This document shows, one piece after another, positions 57,175-64,000 of a stretch of DNA of 64,000 bases. Position numbers and translations under genes: made by a program. Below the pieces are notes generated by a model. It was not told the DNA's origin and made no database searches. It was given only the letters and a program-made list of their open reading frames with translations. The first letter of the stretch is position 1. Each line of letters begins with the position of its first letter. The stretch is from an uncultured bacterium (GTDB lineage: Bacteria > Actinomycetota > Actinomycetes > S36-B12 > CAIYMF01): NCBI GenBank assembly GCA_903826575.1, contig CAIKEU010000013.1, positions 62,001 through 126,000 on the forward strand. The letters are read 5' to 3'.

Positions 57175-57687
57175 GTGGCCGCACCCCGTCATCCGTCGCA
57201 TCGCGCGTCCCGAATTCGGGGTGAGCGTCCGACTGAGCCGCGCCGCGAGCCGCTCCCGGCCGCCGAGTCGGTAGCCGATCCTGCCCGACCTCGCTCGGTA
57301 GTTGATTACGGCCTCACTCGGCGTTCAGCGCTGGAGAAGATCGCCGCCGGCGACACCTTTGCCCGTTCCGATCATCAAGACGCCGATCCGTATCTCATTC
57401 GCGCCGCCCGCCATCACGGCGAGCCGACCGAACGGCCATGCCCCTTGTGTCGTGGCGGCTCACTTGTGCATGTGACGTACGTGTTTGGCGACGAACTTGG
57501 CCCCTACTCAGGGCGCATTAAGAACTCGCCGGATTTGCCGGTTATGGCCTATGAATACGGCCAGTTCCGCGTCTACGTCGTCGAGGTGTGCCCTGACTGT
57601 GGGTGGAACCACCTCACGTTGTCGTACGTCCTTGGTGATGGAGTGCCACGGCGACCACCCGCCACTCCACGCGATCTGCTCGATTGA
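57175..57687 (+). CDS. DUF5318 zinc-ribbon-like protein
   Basis: This is a 170-residue protein. After a basic N-terminus the DUF5318 core begins VDYGLTRRSALEKIAAG. It holds CPLC and, about 50 residues later, CPDCGWNHL, which together form a four-cysteine zinc site. The function is unknown, though the family is conserved in Actinobacteria. GTG 57175 is the chosen start; the ribosome-binding site is weak. In M. tuberculosis the orthologue (Rv0049) is followed by ponA1; here the GT87 gene follows directly after 43 bases. Confidence 0.88.
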   Translation: MAAPRHPSHRASRIRGERPTEPRREPLPAAESVADPARPRSVVDYGLTRRSALEKIAAGDTFARSDHQDADPYLIRAARHHGEPTERPCPLCRGGSLVHVTYVFGDELGPYSGRIKNSPDLPVMAYEYGQFRVYVVEVCPDCGWNHLTLSYVLGDGVPRRPPATPRDLLD

Positions 57688-57730
57688 GCGCCCGTCGGCG
57701 ATGCCGCTGCAGCTGTGAATAGGGCACGAT

Positions 57731-59182
57731 GTGACTGTGAATGAATCCGGGGTCATTGAACCGATCGTCGCCCCAGGTGGGACCGATCCGATGCTGATTC
57801 CCGCAACAGAGCGACTGGGCGGCCCGCTGGGAGTTCGTGCAAGTGCGGTGCGACGGTTCTGGAATCCACTGCGAATCCTTATTGTTCTCACCTCAGCCGC
57901 TTTTACGATTGGCTACATTTCCAAACTGCCGTGCCACGCCGAGTCGTATGGCGGCGATGCTCGATATACGCGGCTGTGCTATTCCGACATCCCGTTCCTC
58001 TATCAATTGCGCGGATTCGCCGATGGCTGGCTGCCGTACATCGACACGGGTCATGGTCAGACGTTGGAGTACCCGGTGCTGACGGGCGCATTCATGCAAT
58101 TGGCGTCGGTGCTCACCGGACACGATGGGTCGGCATCGGCTCGGGCGTTGGTCTTCTTCGACTGGAATGTTCTGCTGCTACTCATCTGCTTGATCATCGC
58201 TGTGGTGTGCACGGCGTTGACGGTACGACGTCGGCCATGGGACGCGGCACTCGTTGCCTTGGCGCCGGCCACCATTTTGTGCGCGGTAATCAACTGGGAC
58301 TTGTTGGCTGTTGCGTTTACCGCGGCATCGATGCTCGCGTGGTCGCGCAGGAAAGTTGGCTGGTCGGGGTTGCTCCTTGGATTAGCAATCGCCTCGAAGT
58401 TCTATCCACTCTTCATACTTGGCCCGCTGTTCTTACTCTGCCTGCGATCTGGGCAGCTCCGAGGCTTCTGGAAGTTGTTAGCGACGACGACGGCTGCCTG
58501 GCTGGCTGTCAATGTTCCGATCATCTTGCTCAACTTTGATGGCTGGAAAGAGTTCTACGTTTTTAGTGCGACCCGGGGAGCTGACTGGGGCTCTATCTGG
58601 TACGTCCTTATGGCGTTGAAGCATCCAATACCGCCGGATGCTTTGAATGCGGTGGTTGCGGTTCTGCTTGTGACGCTATGCGTTGGTATTGCGTTGATCA
58701 TCTTGCGCGCTGAACATCGTCCTCGCTTTGCACAGGTGGCATTCCTTGTTATTGCCGCGTTCTGCGTCACTAACAAGGTGTATTCACCGCAGTATGTTCT
58801 GTGGTTGGTTCCGCTGGCTGCGATGGCACGTCCACGCTGGCGTGACTTCCTGATCTGGCAGACCGGGCAAGTCATGTACTTTGCGAGTGTCTGGTACTTC
58901 TTGCAGCAGTACGGCAATGACAACAAGGGACTGCCTGAAGGCTGGTACGTCGCAGCGATTCTCGTGCAGATTATCTCAACCTGTTGGTTCTCCGGCGTGG
59001 TGATCCGCGACATCATCAGCCCTATCAACGATCCCGTTCGCACCGATGGTCACGACGACGACCGCGACGATCCGGGTGGAGGGATTCTTGATTTCGCGCC
59101 GGATGTTTTTACGCTGCGTGGCCGAACTGAGACAGCCCAGGACGTCGACACAACTGAAGTTCCCGTGGGAGTCTCGGACTAA
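57731..59182 (+). CDS. GT87 (DUF2029) polyprenol-phosphate-mannose-type glycosyltransferase
   Basis: This is a 483-residue membrane protein with about 11 helices and a cytosolic tail of about 50 acidic residues. The GT-C start has a helix, then an extracytoplasmic loop with YSDIPFLYQLRGFADGWLPYIDT and GQTLEYPVLTG, the GT87 pattern. WDLLAVAFTAASMLAW and ASKFYPLFILGPLFLL follow. Such enzymes transfer mannose or arabinose from polyprenyl phosphate to lipoglycans outside the membrane. GTG 57731 has AGGG upstream. The orthologue in M. tuberculosis is Rv0051. Its TAA shares bases with the stop of the convergent racemase gene. Confidence 0.88.
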   Translation: MTVNESGVIEPIVAPGGTDPMLIPATERLGGPLGVRASAVRRFWNPLRILIVLTSAAFTIGYISKLPCHAESYGGDARYTRLCYSDIPFLYQLRGFADGWLPYIDTGHGQTLEYPVLTGAFMQLASVLTGHDGSASARALVFFDWNVLLLLICLIIAVVCTALTVRRRPWDAALVALAPATILCAVINWDLLAVAFTAASMLAWSRRKVGWSGLLLGLAIASKFYPLFILGPLFLLCLRSGQLRGFWKLLATTTAAWLAVNVPIILLNFDGWKEFYVFSATRGADWGSIWYVLMALKHPIPPDALNAVVAVLLVTLCVGIALIILRAEHRPRFAQVAFLVIAAFCVTNKVYSPQYVLWLVPLAAMARPRWRDFLIWQTGQVMYFASVWYFLQQYGNDNKGLPEGWYVAAILVQIISTCWFSGVVIRDIISPINDPVRTDGHDDDRDDPGGGILDFAPDVFTLRGRTETAQDVDTTEVPVGVSD

Positions 59183-60450
59183 TCGTCCAGCCCGAGCACG
59201 GCGTCGAAATGTGCTGTCGTCATGCGCACCTCGACGGATACGTGCTCCCCCACGCTGGGAACGGCAATTCCGCTTGGCGCATGAATGAGTGACACCTGCA
59301 TGTGTGGTGGCTCAATAAACCAACGCTGGGAGCCATCGATGATGAAAGGACTCAATGACCGACCGGCCGCCTCTAGCACTCCCGTTCCGGCGGCGACTGC
59401 GCGCTGACGTACGGAGCTGACATTGGATGGGGCCGATAGAGCGACTCCATGTGCGGTGCCGCCACCAATGACCAGGATTGCGCCGTTGCCTGGGGCCCGA
59501 CGTTGGCGGTATCCGGCCGCTGTGCCCTTGGAAACCTGATTGACCGCCAGCACGGTGCCCTGTGCGCGGAAGGCCGCTCGATCACCAAGCCATAGTCGGG
59601 TGCCGATCCGCGGAAACATTTCGATATCGGGTAGAGCTGCTCGGAGCGAACCCAACTCACCATCGTCGAGATGACTGACCCACAGGGCAGCGGCGGACGT
59701 GAAAGCAGTGACGGCACGCTGACCCTGGACTAATGGGGACGAATTCAGGCGCTCACTAACGTCGGCAAGGATTACTTGCCATCCCAATCCCCACCTCCAC
59801 GCTTCGGTGGCCCGTGCGGTGAGGTGGGCAGGTGCGACAGGTGCAACGACCGCGTCGTGCCAACGAGCGCCTGGGATGGCCCGATGGTTTGTCTGCGGTT
59901 GGGTCAGTGGAAGGTGCAGGGCAAGTCCCTCCAACTGGATCCGGCCGCTTATCAGCACATCGGCGGTCTTGGGTGATGACAGCAGATCAGCGATCTCATC
60001 TGCTGACATCCCAAAGCGGCCCATGGACGTTAAGCCCTCGATAACCAGCCGCACAGGCCCCGGCCCTGCGGCCAATGCCGCCCATGCGGCCGGATCGGCG
60101 ACCGTGCGAATCACTCGATCGTGCTGCTGGCTCGATGCGACCTCACTCCACACCGCACCTGCGGTTACATCACGAGGATCGAAGGGAGTGAGAACGAGAA
60201 CATCGGCGTCGGTAGAGGCAAGAAGATCGGCTGCCTCGAAGATGGTTCCCACCGCGATCCGCGTCAGCCCAAGGCGACGTGCTTCGTTGACCAGCCGCTG
60301 ATTGCCAAAGCCGTAGCCGTTCCCCTTGATCACCGGAACGAGGTCGCCGTCAACATGCTGTTCACTGGCGATGGCAGAGCGTACCGAGTCGCGAACCGCG
60401 GAGCTCGATGCACGCCAACGTTGGCCGTCTACCTGCAAGGTGAAAGTCAC
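59179..60450 (-). CDS. Alanine racemase-like PLP enzyme
   Basis: This is a 423-residue protein with an N-terminal TIM barrel that holds the PLP lysine (Lys42 in PVIKGNGYGFG) and a C-terminal beta domain (AAGYRQRRAPG, GGGTAHGVAL). The motifs are a diverged version of alanine racemase, where VVKANAYGHG is usual, and the second catalytic Tyr may be that in AAGYRQ. It may make D-alanine or another D-amino acid for the wall. A similar gene stands beside the FemX gene in Streptomyces. It is downstream of the FemX gene by 67 bases. Substrate is uncertain. Confidence 0.78.
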   Translation of the reverse strand: MTFTLQVDGQRWRASSSAVRDSVRSAIASEQHVDGDLVPVIKGNGYGFGNQRLVNEARRLGLTRIAVGTIFEAADLLASTDADVLVLTPFDPRDVTAGAVWSEVASSQQHDRVIRTVADPAAWAALAAGPGPVRLVIEGLTSMGRFGMSADEIADLLSSPKTADVLISGRIQLEGLALHLPLTQPQTNHRAIPGARWHDAVVAPVAPAHLTARATEAWRWGLGWQVILADVSERLNSSPLVQGQRAVTAFTSAAALWVSHLDDGELGSLRAALPDIEMFPRIGTRLWLGDRAAFRAQGTVLAVNQVSKGTAAGYRQRRAPGNGAILVIGGGTAHGVALSAPSNVSSVRQRAVAAGTGVLEAAGRSLSPFIIDGSQRWFIEPPHMQVSLIHAPSGIAVPSVGEHVSVEVRMTTAHFDAVLGLDD

Positions 60451-60517
60451 GTACCCAACCTACGTGTTTTTCAGCGTGCTGGGTTGACGACCGGCTGAGT
60501 TCGAAGTGTGGGCAGTC

Positions 60518-61666
60518 TTACCGGCGCGCCAGGTAAGCATCAAAGGCACGCGACATCAGTGGACGTAGTCGTAAGTCCCACTCACCGAGGTACTCCTGGG
60601 CGTACCCGCCGGTGCCTAGCTTGAATTGAATGAGGCCGAAGAGTGGATCGCTGGGGTCCAAGGTGTCGCTAATTCCGCGCAGGTCGTAAACGGTGCAGCC
60701 GGCGTCGATGCACTCCCGAATCATTGCCCACTGAATTGCGTTGCTGGGCCGTACATCGCGACCTTCGTTTGACGATGCGCCATACGAGTACCACGCATGC
60801 GCTCCGACTTTCACCAAGGTGGTTGCGGCTAAAACTCGTCCCTCGTGGCGCGCGAGGAACAGGGTGAGTCGCTCTGGATCTTCGGCCGTCATGGCCGTCC
60901 ACATGCGTTGGAAATAGGCCAATCCGCGCGGCGTGAACCCATCACGCTGGGCGGTTTCAACGTAAACCTCGTGGAAGGCCGGAAGATCGTCGTACGTTCC
61001 GTGCGTGACCTCCACGCCAGCCTTCTCGGCCTTCTTAATGTTGCGACGCCACAACTGGTTGAAGCCGGCGAGTAGGTCGTCTGCAGTGCGGCCTTCGAGC
61101 GGTACCTGAAACACGTAACGCGGTTGGACATCTCCGAATCCAGCGCCGGTGTCTGCGCGCTGGGTCCAACCAAGAGCGATGAGTTTGTTTGCGACATCGA
61201 GCCCGGCGGGATTGTCGTAATCGGGTGTGACGTCGCGAAGGCGCTTTGCTTCGCCCGTTGCGATTGCATCCTTGAGTGAGTCTGCCGACCATCGACGTAC
61301 CGGGACCATGGGGCCCAATTTCACGGCGAACGCACCGACCTCTTTGAGGTGATCGGTCAGTGGTGTCAACCAGTCTGCGAGGCTGAAGCGGCTGTGCTCG
61401 CCAGTCCAGTCGATATCAGGCCCCTCGGGTAGGTAGGCGAGAAATCGGTTGATCCGTGGCACTTTTCGCAGGAGGACGAGCCCGGCACCGACAAGTTCCG
61501 AACCGTCAAACCAGCCCAGCGACTCGTTGCGCCATTCAGCTTTTACCCCACCCCAACTGGGCGCTTGAAGGAATGACACAGCTCCTGATGCACCGCGCGA
61601 TCGCACGTACTCCACGTGCTCGTCGGCGGAAATCACCCGGAGAGTGAGCGCGGAATGTGGGGTCAT
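60518..61666 (-). CDS. FemX/MurM-like peptidoglycan interpeptide-bridge aminoacyltransferase
   Basis: This is a 382-residue FemAB-family protein with two GNAT-like domains. LQAPSWGGVKAEWRNESLGW is the first-domain start. FNQLWRRNIKKAEKAGVEV is the family segment that in others leads into the coiled arm, and the second domain shows YDLRGISDTLDPSDPLFGLIQFKLGTGG. Such enzymes add an amino acid from aminoacyl-tRNA to the lipid II stem peptide. ATG 61664-61666 is the start. The neighbouring racemase could supply a D-amino acid, but FemX usually uses Gly, Ala or Ser. The amino acid used cannot be read from the sequence. Confidence 0.92.
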   Translation of the reverse strand: MTPHSALTLRVISADEHVEYVRSRGASGAVSFLQAPSWGGVKAEWRNESLGWFDGSELVGAGLVLLRKVPRINRFLAYLPEGPDIDWTGEHSRFSLADWLTPLTDHLKEVGAFAVKLGPMVPVRRWSADSLKDAIATGEAKRLRDVTPDYDNPAGLDVANKLIALGWTQRADTGAGFGDVQPRYVFQVPLEGRTADDLLAGFNQLWRRNIKKAEKAGVEVTHGTYDDLPAFHEVYVETAQRDGFTPRGLAYFQRMWTAMTAEDPERLTLFLARHEGRVLAATTLVKVGAHAWYSYGASSNEGRDVRPSNAIQWAMIRECIDAGCTVYDLRGISDTLDPSDPLFGLIQFKLGTGGYAQEYLGEWDLRLRPLMSRAFDAYLARR

Positions 61667-61675
61667 GTGCTCAGC

Positions 61676-62470
61676 CTAGAGGGCGAGGTCGACGACAACT
61701 GGCGCGTGATCGGAGGGCGGAGTTGTGCCGGCCTTACCGGCCTTACGGGCGTCGCGGTCCACGTAGGCATCGGTGACGGCCGCAGCGAACGTTGACGATC
61801 CGTAGACCAAGTCGATGCGCATGCCGTTGTTTTTAGGAAATGCCAGTTGTCGGTAATCCCAGAAGGTGTAGGGCAGGTCGTACTTGAGTGCGCGCGGCAT
61901 CACTTCCACTAGCCCGGTGGCTTCAAGTGCGGTGAGGCATGAACGTTCGTCAGCGGTCACGTGCGTGGAGTCAGTGAACTTTGCGATATCCCACACGTCA
62001 GCGTCAGTGGGGGCGATGTTGTAGTCGCCTAGGAAGGCCACCGGCGTCGAGGCTTTTAGTTCGGCTGTTGCAGTGTCGCGCAAGGCTGCGAGCCACCGCA
62101 GTTTGTAGGCGTAGTGAGGATCGTCGATACCTCGGCCGTTAGGTACGTAAAGGGACCAGACCCGCAGTCCTGCGCAGGTTGCGCCAATTGCTCGTGGCTC
62201 CACCACGTCATCCCAGGTCGGCTGGTTTGGCAGGTTTTTCTCAACGTCTGTCAGGCCGACTCGCGAAACGATCGCGACTCCGTTCCAGCGTCCATCGCCC
62301 AATGCGGCCACCTCGTACCCGAGTGCTTCGACCTGCGCGTAGGGGAACTGGTCTGCGGGCACTTTGAGTTCCTGTAAGCACAGGACGTCGGTCTGCGTTG
62401 ATTCCAACCACGCCACGAGCCGGTCGGTTCTGGTGGTTACGGAGTTTATGTTCCAGGTTGCGATGCGCAC
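61676..62470 (-). CDS. xth: Exodeoxyribonuclease III-type nuclease
   Basis: This is a 264-residue endonuclease/exonuclease/phosphatase-fold protein for abasic-site repair. It shows IATWNINSVTTR at the start, CLQELKVPADQFP with the metal-binding glutamate, LYVPNGRGIDDPHYAYKLRWL, FLGDYNIAPTDADVWD with Asp/Asn catalytic residues, and the C-terminal SDHAPVVVDL. GTG 62468-62470 fits the family N-terminus and has an AGGA upstream; the longer frame to 62689 is not conserved. It begins divergently from rpsF and is 9 bases before the FemX gene. Confidence 0.94.
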   Translation of the reverse strand: MRIATWNINSVTTRTDRLVAWLESTQTDVLCLQELKVPADQFPYAQVEALGYEVAALGDGRWNGVAIVSRVGLTDVEKNLPNQPTWDDVVEPRAIGATCAGLRVWSLYVPNGRGIDDPHYAYKLRWLAALRDTATAELKASTPVAFLGDYNIAPTDADVWDIAKFTDSTHVTADERSCLTALEATGLVEVMPRALKYDLPYTFWDYRQLAFPKNNGMRIDLVYGSSTFAAAVTDAYVDRDARKAGKAGTTPPSDHAPVVVDLAL

Positions 62471-62680
62471 GCTGACGATCCTGCCATTGACCGGAGGTAG
62501 TTGCTGACAGGTGGGGTTGGGGTCTATTTGAGCCGAAGGGCCTCTTACGGCTATATTTTGGAGCGAAGGTGCACGCAGGTGGCTGTCCCTATGACATGTC
62601 ATTTCCGCAGCACCCGACGCTTGAGCCCTCCTGCCACGGATCGACCGTGGCCGCTTAGTCCGAAGGAGGTGGGTATCCGC

Positions 62681-62971
62681 ATGCGTCACTACGAGGTCAT
62701 GGTGATCCTTGACCCAGATCTAGAAGAGCGCACCGTAGCCCCCAGTCTTGACACGTTCTTGAACGTTGTGAAGGTTGATGGCGGAACGGTCGACAAGGTA
62801 GATATCTGGGGCCGTCGCCGACTTGCATACGAAATCAAGAAGAAGACTGAGGGCATCTACGCGGTGCTCGAAATGACCTGCAACCCGAGTGCCGTTCAGG
62901 AGCTGGACCGTCAGCTCAACCTGAACGAAGCTGTGTTGCGTACCAAGGTCATGCGCCCGGAAATGCACTAG
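62681..62971 (+). CDS. rpsF: Ribosomal protein bS6
   Basis: This is a 96-residue protein. [17 protein letters not shown] at the start and [23 protein letters not shown] are the bS6 pattern. It binds 16S rRNA and bS18. ATG 62681 is right; GGAGGTGG stands upstream and the longer frame does not fit. It heads the rpsF-ssb-rpsR-rplI operon, the standard order in bacteria. Transcription is divergent from the nuclease gene. The bS6-bS18 pair often controls this operon by binding the leader RNA; I did not identify such an element. Confidence 0.98.
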   Translation: MRHYEVMVILDPDLEERTVAPSLDTFLNVVKVDGGTVDKVDIWGRRRLAYEIKKKTEGIYAVLEMTCNPSAVQELDRQLNLNEAVLRTKVMRPEMH

Positions 62972-63133
62972 ACCCGTCCGGTCTGGTCGTCGGTCTTGGT
63001 ACGGCATCCACAGTCCAGTAGAAGCGGTAAAGACCATCCACAGTCAGCGCCCGAAACTCTTCCGAACGTCGGTGCGCACCCGTAAGGTCCGGTTTATCAA
63101 CCGAAAACCTCTTAACACTTCAAGGCGGTCACC

Positions 63134-63643
63134 ATGGCAGCAGGCGACATCACGATCACCGTCGTCGGGAATCTCACCAACGATCCCGAATTGCGGTTCA
63201 CCCCGAGCGGGGCGGCAGTTGCGAGTTTCACGATTGCGTCCAACTCTCGCTACCTGGATAAGGCCACTAATGAGTGGAAGGACTCCGAGCCCGTCTACAT
63301 GCGTTGCAGCGTGTGGCGTCAGTACGCGGAGAACGTAGCCGAGTCGTTGACGCGCGGTACGCGTGTCATCTGCACGGGCCGGCTCAAGCAGCGTTCGTAC
63401 GAAACCCGTGAGGGTGAGAAGCGAACGGTGCTTGAGATGGAGGTTGACGATGTCGGCCCCGCACTCCGTACGGCAACAGCAAAGGTCACGAAAGTGGCCC
63501 GCGCTGGCGGCGGCGGATTCGGTGAGGGTGGCGGCTTCGGCGGCGGTAACGACGATCCGTGGGCAAGTGCGCCTGCGGCCGGCGGGGCCAACGATGGTGG
63601 CGCATGGAGTGGTGGATCGTCGTTTGACGAGCCCCCGTTCTAA
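63134..63643 (+). CDS. ssb: Single-stranded DNA-binding protein
   Basis: This is a 169-residue protein. The OB fold (about 1-112) starts [21 protein letters not shown] and has [18 protein letters not shown] and [17 protein letters not shown] Gly-rich linker leads to the acidic tip DEPPF, which recruits repair and replication partners. ATG 63134 is preceded by a purine-rich AAGGCGG. It is between rpsF and rpsR, as is usual. Length is normal for actinobacterial SSB. Confidence 0.98.
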   Translation: MAAGDITITVVGNLTNDPELRFTPSGAAVASFTIASNSRYLDKATNEWKDSEPVYMRCSVWRQYAENVAESLTRGTRVICTGRLKQRSYETREGEKRTVLEMEVDDVGPALRTATAKVTKVARAGGGGFGEGGGFGGGNDDPWASAPAAGGANDGGAWSGGSSFDEPPF

Positions 63644-63693
63644 TCGGACTTTGCACTGTCCGGGCATTAGTCCGGTTTCCTGTTCTACCCCAT

Positions 63694-63710
63694 CCCGGCC
63701 TTGGGCCGGG
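63694..63710. other. GC-rich hairpin between ssb and rpsR
   Basis: CCCGGCC and its complement with a TTG loop lie 24 bases before rpsR. No T run follows, so it is not a plain terminator. It could stabilise or regulate the rpsR mRNA, or be chance. Confidence 0.4.
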
Positions 63711-63733
63711 CTCCCAAACTAAGGAGCACCACG

Positions 63734-63970
63734 ATGGCTAAGCCACCAGTACGCAAGATCAAGAAGAAGGTTTGTGCCTTCTGCAAGGAAGAAGTCACCA
63801 CGGTTGACTACAAGGACACCGCGACTCTTCGTAAGTACATCTCTGACCGCGGAAAGATCCGTGCCCGTCGGGTCAGCGGTAACTGCACCCAGCACCAGCG
63901 CGATATCGCCATGGCCGTTAAGAACGCCCGTGAAGTTGCGCTGCTCCCCTACACCTCAACTGCTCGCTAA
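63734..63970 (+). CDS. rpsR: Ribosomal protein bS18 (zinc-binding type)
   Basis: This is a 78-residue protein. [19 protein letters not shown] begins it, and [26 protein letters not shown] contains the bS18 core. The cysteines in CAFC together with the Cys and His of GNCTQHQ mark the zinc-binding form. ATG 63734 has AAGGAG in front, and the 11-codon longer frame is rejected. It pairs with bS6 in the small subunit. rplI begins 18 bases after its stop. Confidence 0.98.
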   Translation: MAKPPVRKIKKKVCAFCKEEVTTVDYKDTATLRKYISDRGKIRARRVSGNCTQHQRDIAMAVKNAREVALLPYTSTAR

Positions 63971-63988
63971 GAACGGAGGCGATTTACC

Positions 63989-64000
63989 ATGAAGCTCATC
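63989..64000 (+). CDS. rplI: Ribosomal protein bL9, start only
   Basis: ATG 63989 and three codons (MKLI) are seen before the window ends. MKLI is the usual bL9 start, GGAGG lies 9 bases upstream, and the operon order rpsF-ssb-rpsR-rplI predicts this gene. The call rests on context. Confidence 0.8.

Overview
The window is the replication-origin neighbourhood of an actinobacterial chromosome. The evidence is gene order: rpmH-rnpA-yidD-yidC-jag-rsmG-parA-parB on one side of dnaA and dnaN-recF-DUF721-gyrB-gyrA on the other. Beyond these lie the actinobacterial crgA / class E sortase / pabA / pknB-pbpA-rodA-pstP-fhaB-fhaA block and the trxB-trxA-cwlM, sigM, murJ and pcnA block. By eye the base composition is moderately GC-rich, and GTG starts and ATGA/GTGA overlaps are common. 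The lineage cannot be fixed without a database. pknA, cwsA and ponA, which M. tuberculosis carries in these blocks, are missing, so it is not a Mycobacterium-like arrangement; a smaller-genome actinomycete is plausible.

Layout. 1-8.7 kb, up to a tRNA-Leu, is an accessory segment. It holds small membrane proteins, an EamA transporter, three decayed genes (an amidohydrolase with an in-frame TAA, a ligM-like remnant, a frameshifted zinc metalloprotease), a glutathione peroxidase, two overlapping micro-genes and a long collagen-like secreted protein. 9-16.3 kb is the Ser/Thr phosphosignalling and cell-elongation operon (+ strand), which ends convergently with pabA. 16.3-20.6 kb holds pabA, a sortase, crgA, a rhomboid protease, a cyclophilin, a DLW-39 micro-protein and tRNA-Ala and tRNA-Ile. 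20.6-31.3 kb is DUF3566, gyrA, gyrB, DUF721/DciA, recF, dnaN, oriC and dnaA (all - strand). 31.8-37.0 kb is rpmH to parB (+ strand), with two parS-like sites next to and inside jag.

37.0-53.7 kb carries ddl, an aminotransferase, cwlM, trxA, trxB, sigM with its partner, DUF4126, a membrane pseudokinase, murJ, DUF6049, a Nudix hydrolase, the CCA-adding enzyme and a membrane protein. 53.8-64 kb carries an MFS transporter, ino1 with its PadR regulator, DUF5318, a GT87 mannosyltransferase-like protein, an alanine racemase-like protein, a FemX-like ligase, an exonuclease III-type nuclease and rpsF-ssb-rpsR-rplI (the last cut by the window edge).

Functionally, most of the window serves initiation and segregation of replication (DnaA, DnaN, RecF, DciA, gyrase, ParAB, parS) and envelope growth. 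The envelope set is PknB, PstP, FhaA/FhaB, RodA, PbpA, CrgA, MurJ, the pseudokinase, CwlM, Ddl, Alr-like and FemX. The most informative non-coding structures are an origin-unwinding module (TAG-type DnaA-trios, then a GC block, then two abutting DnaA boxes) and the parS pair. A palindrome overlies the candidate padR-ino1 promoter. An apparently unannotated 53-codon gene is locked between rsmG and parA by ATGA overlaps on both sides.
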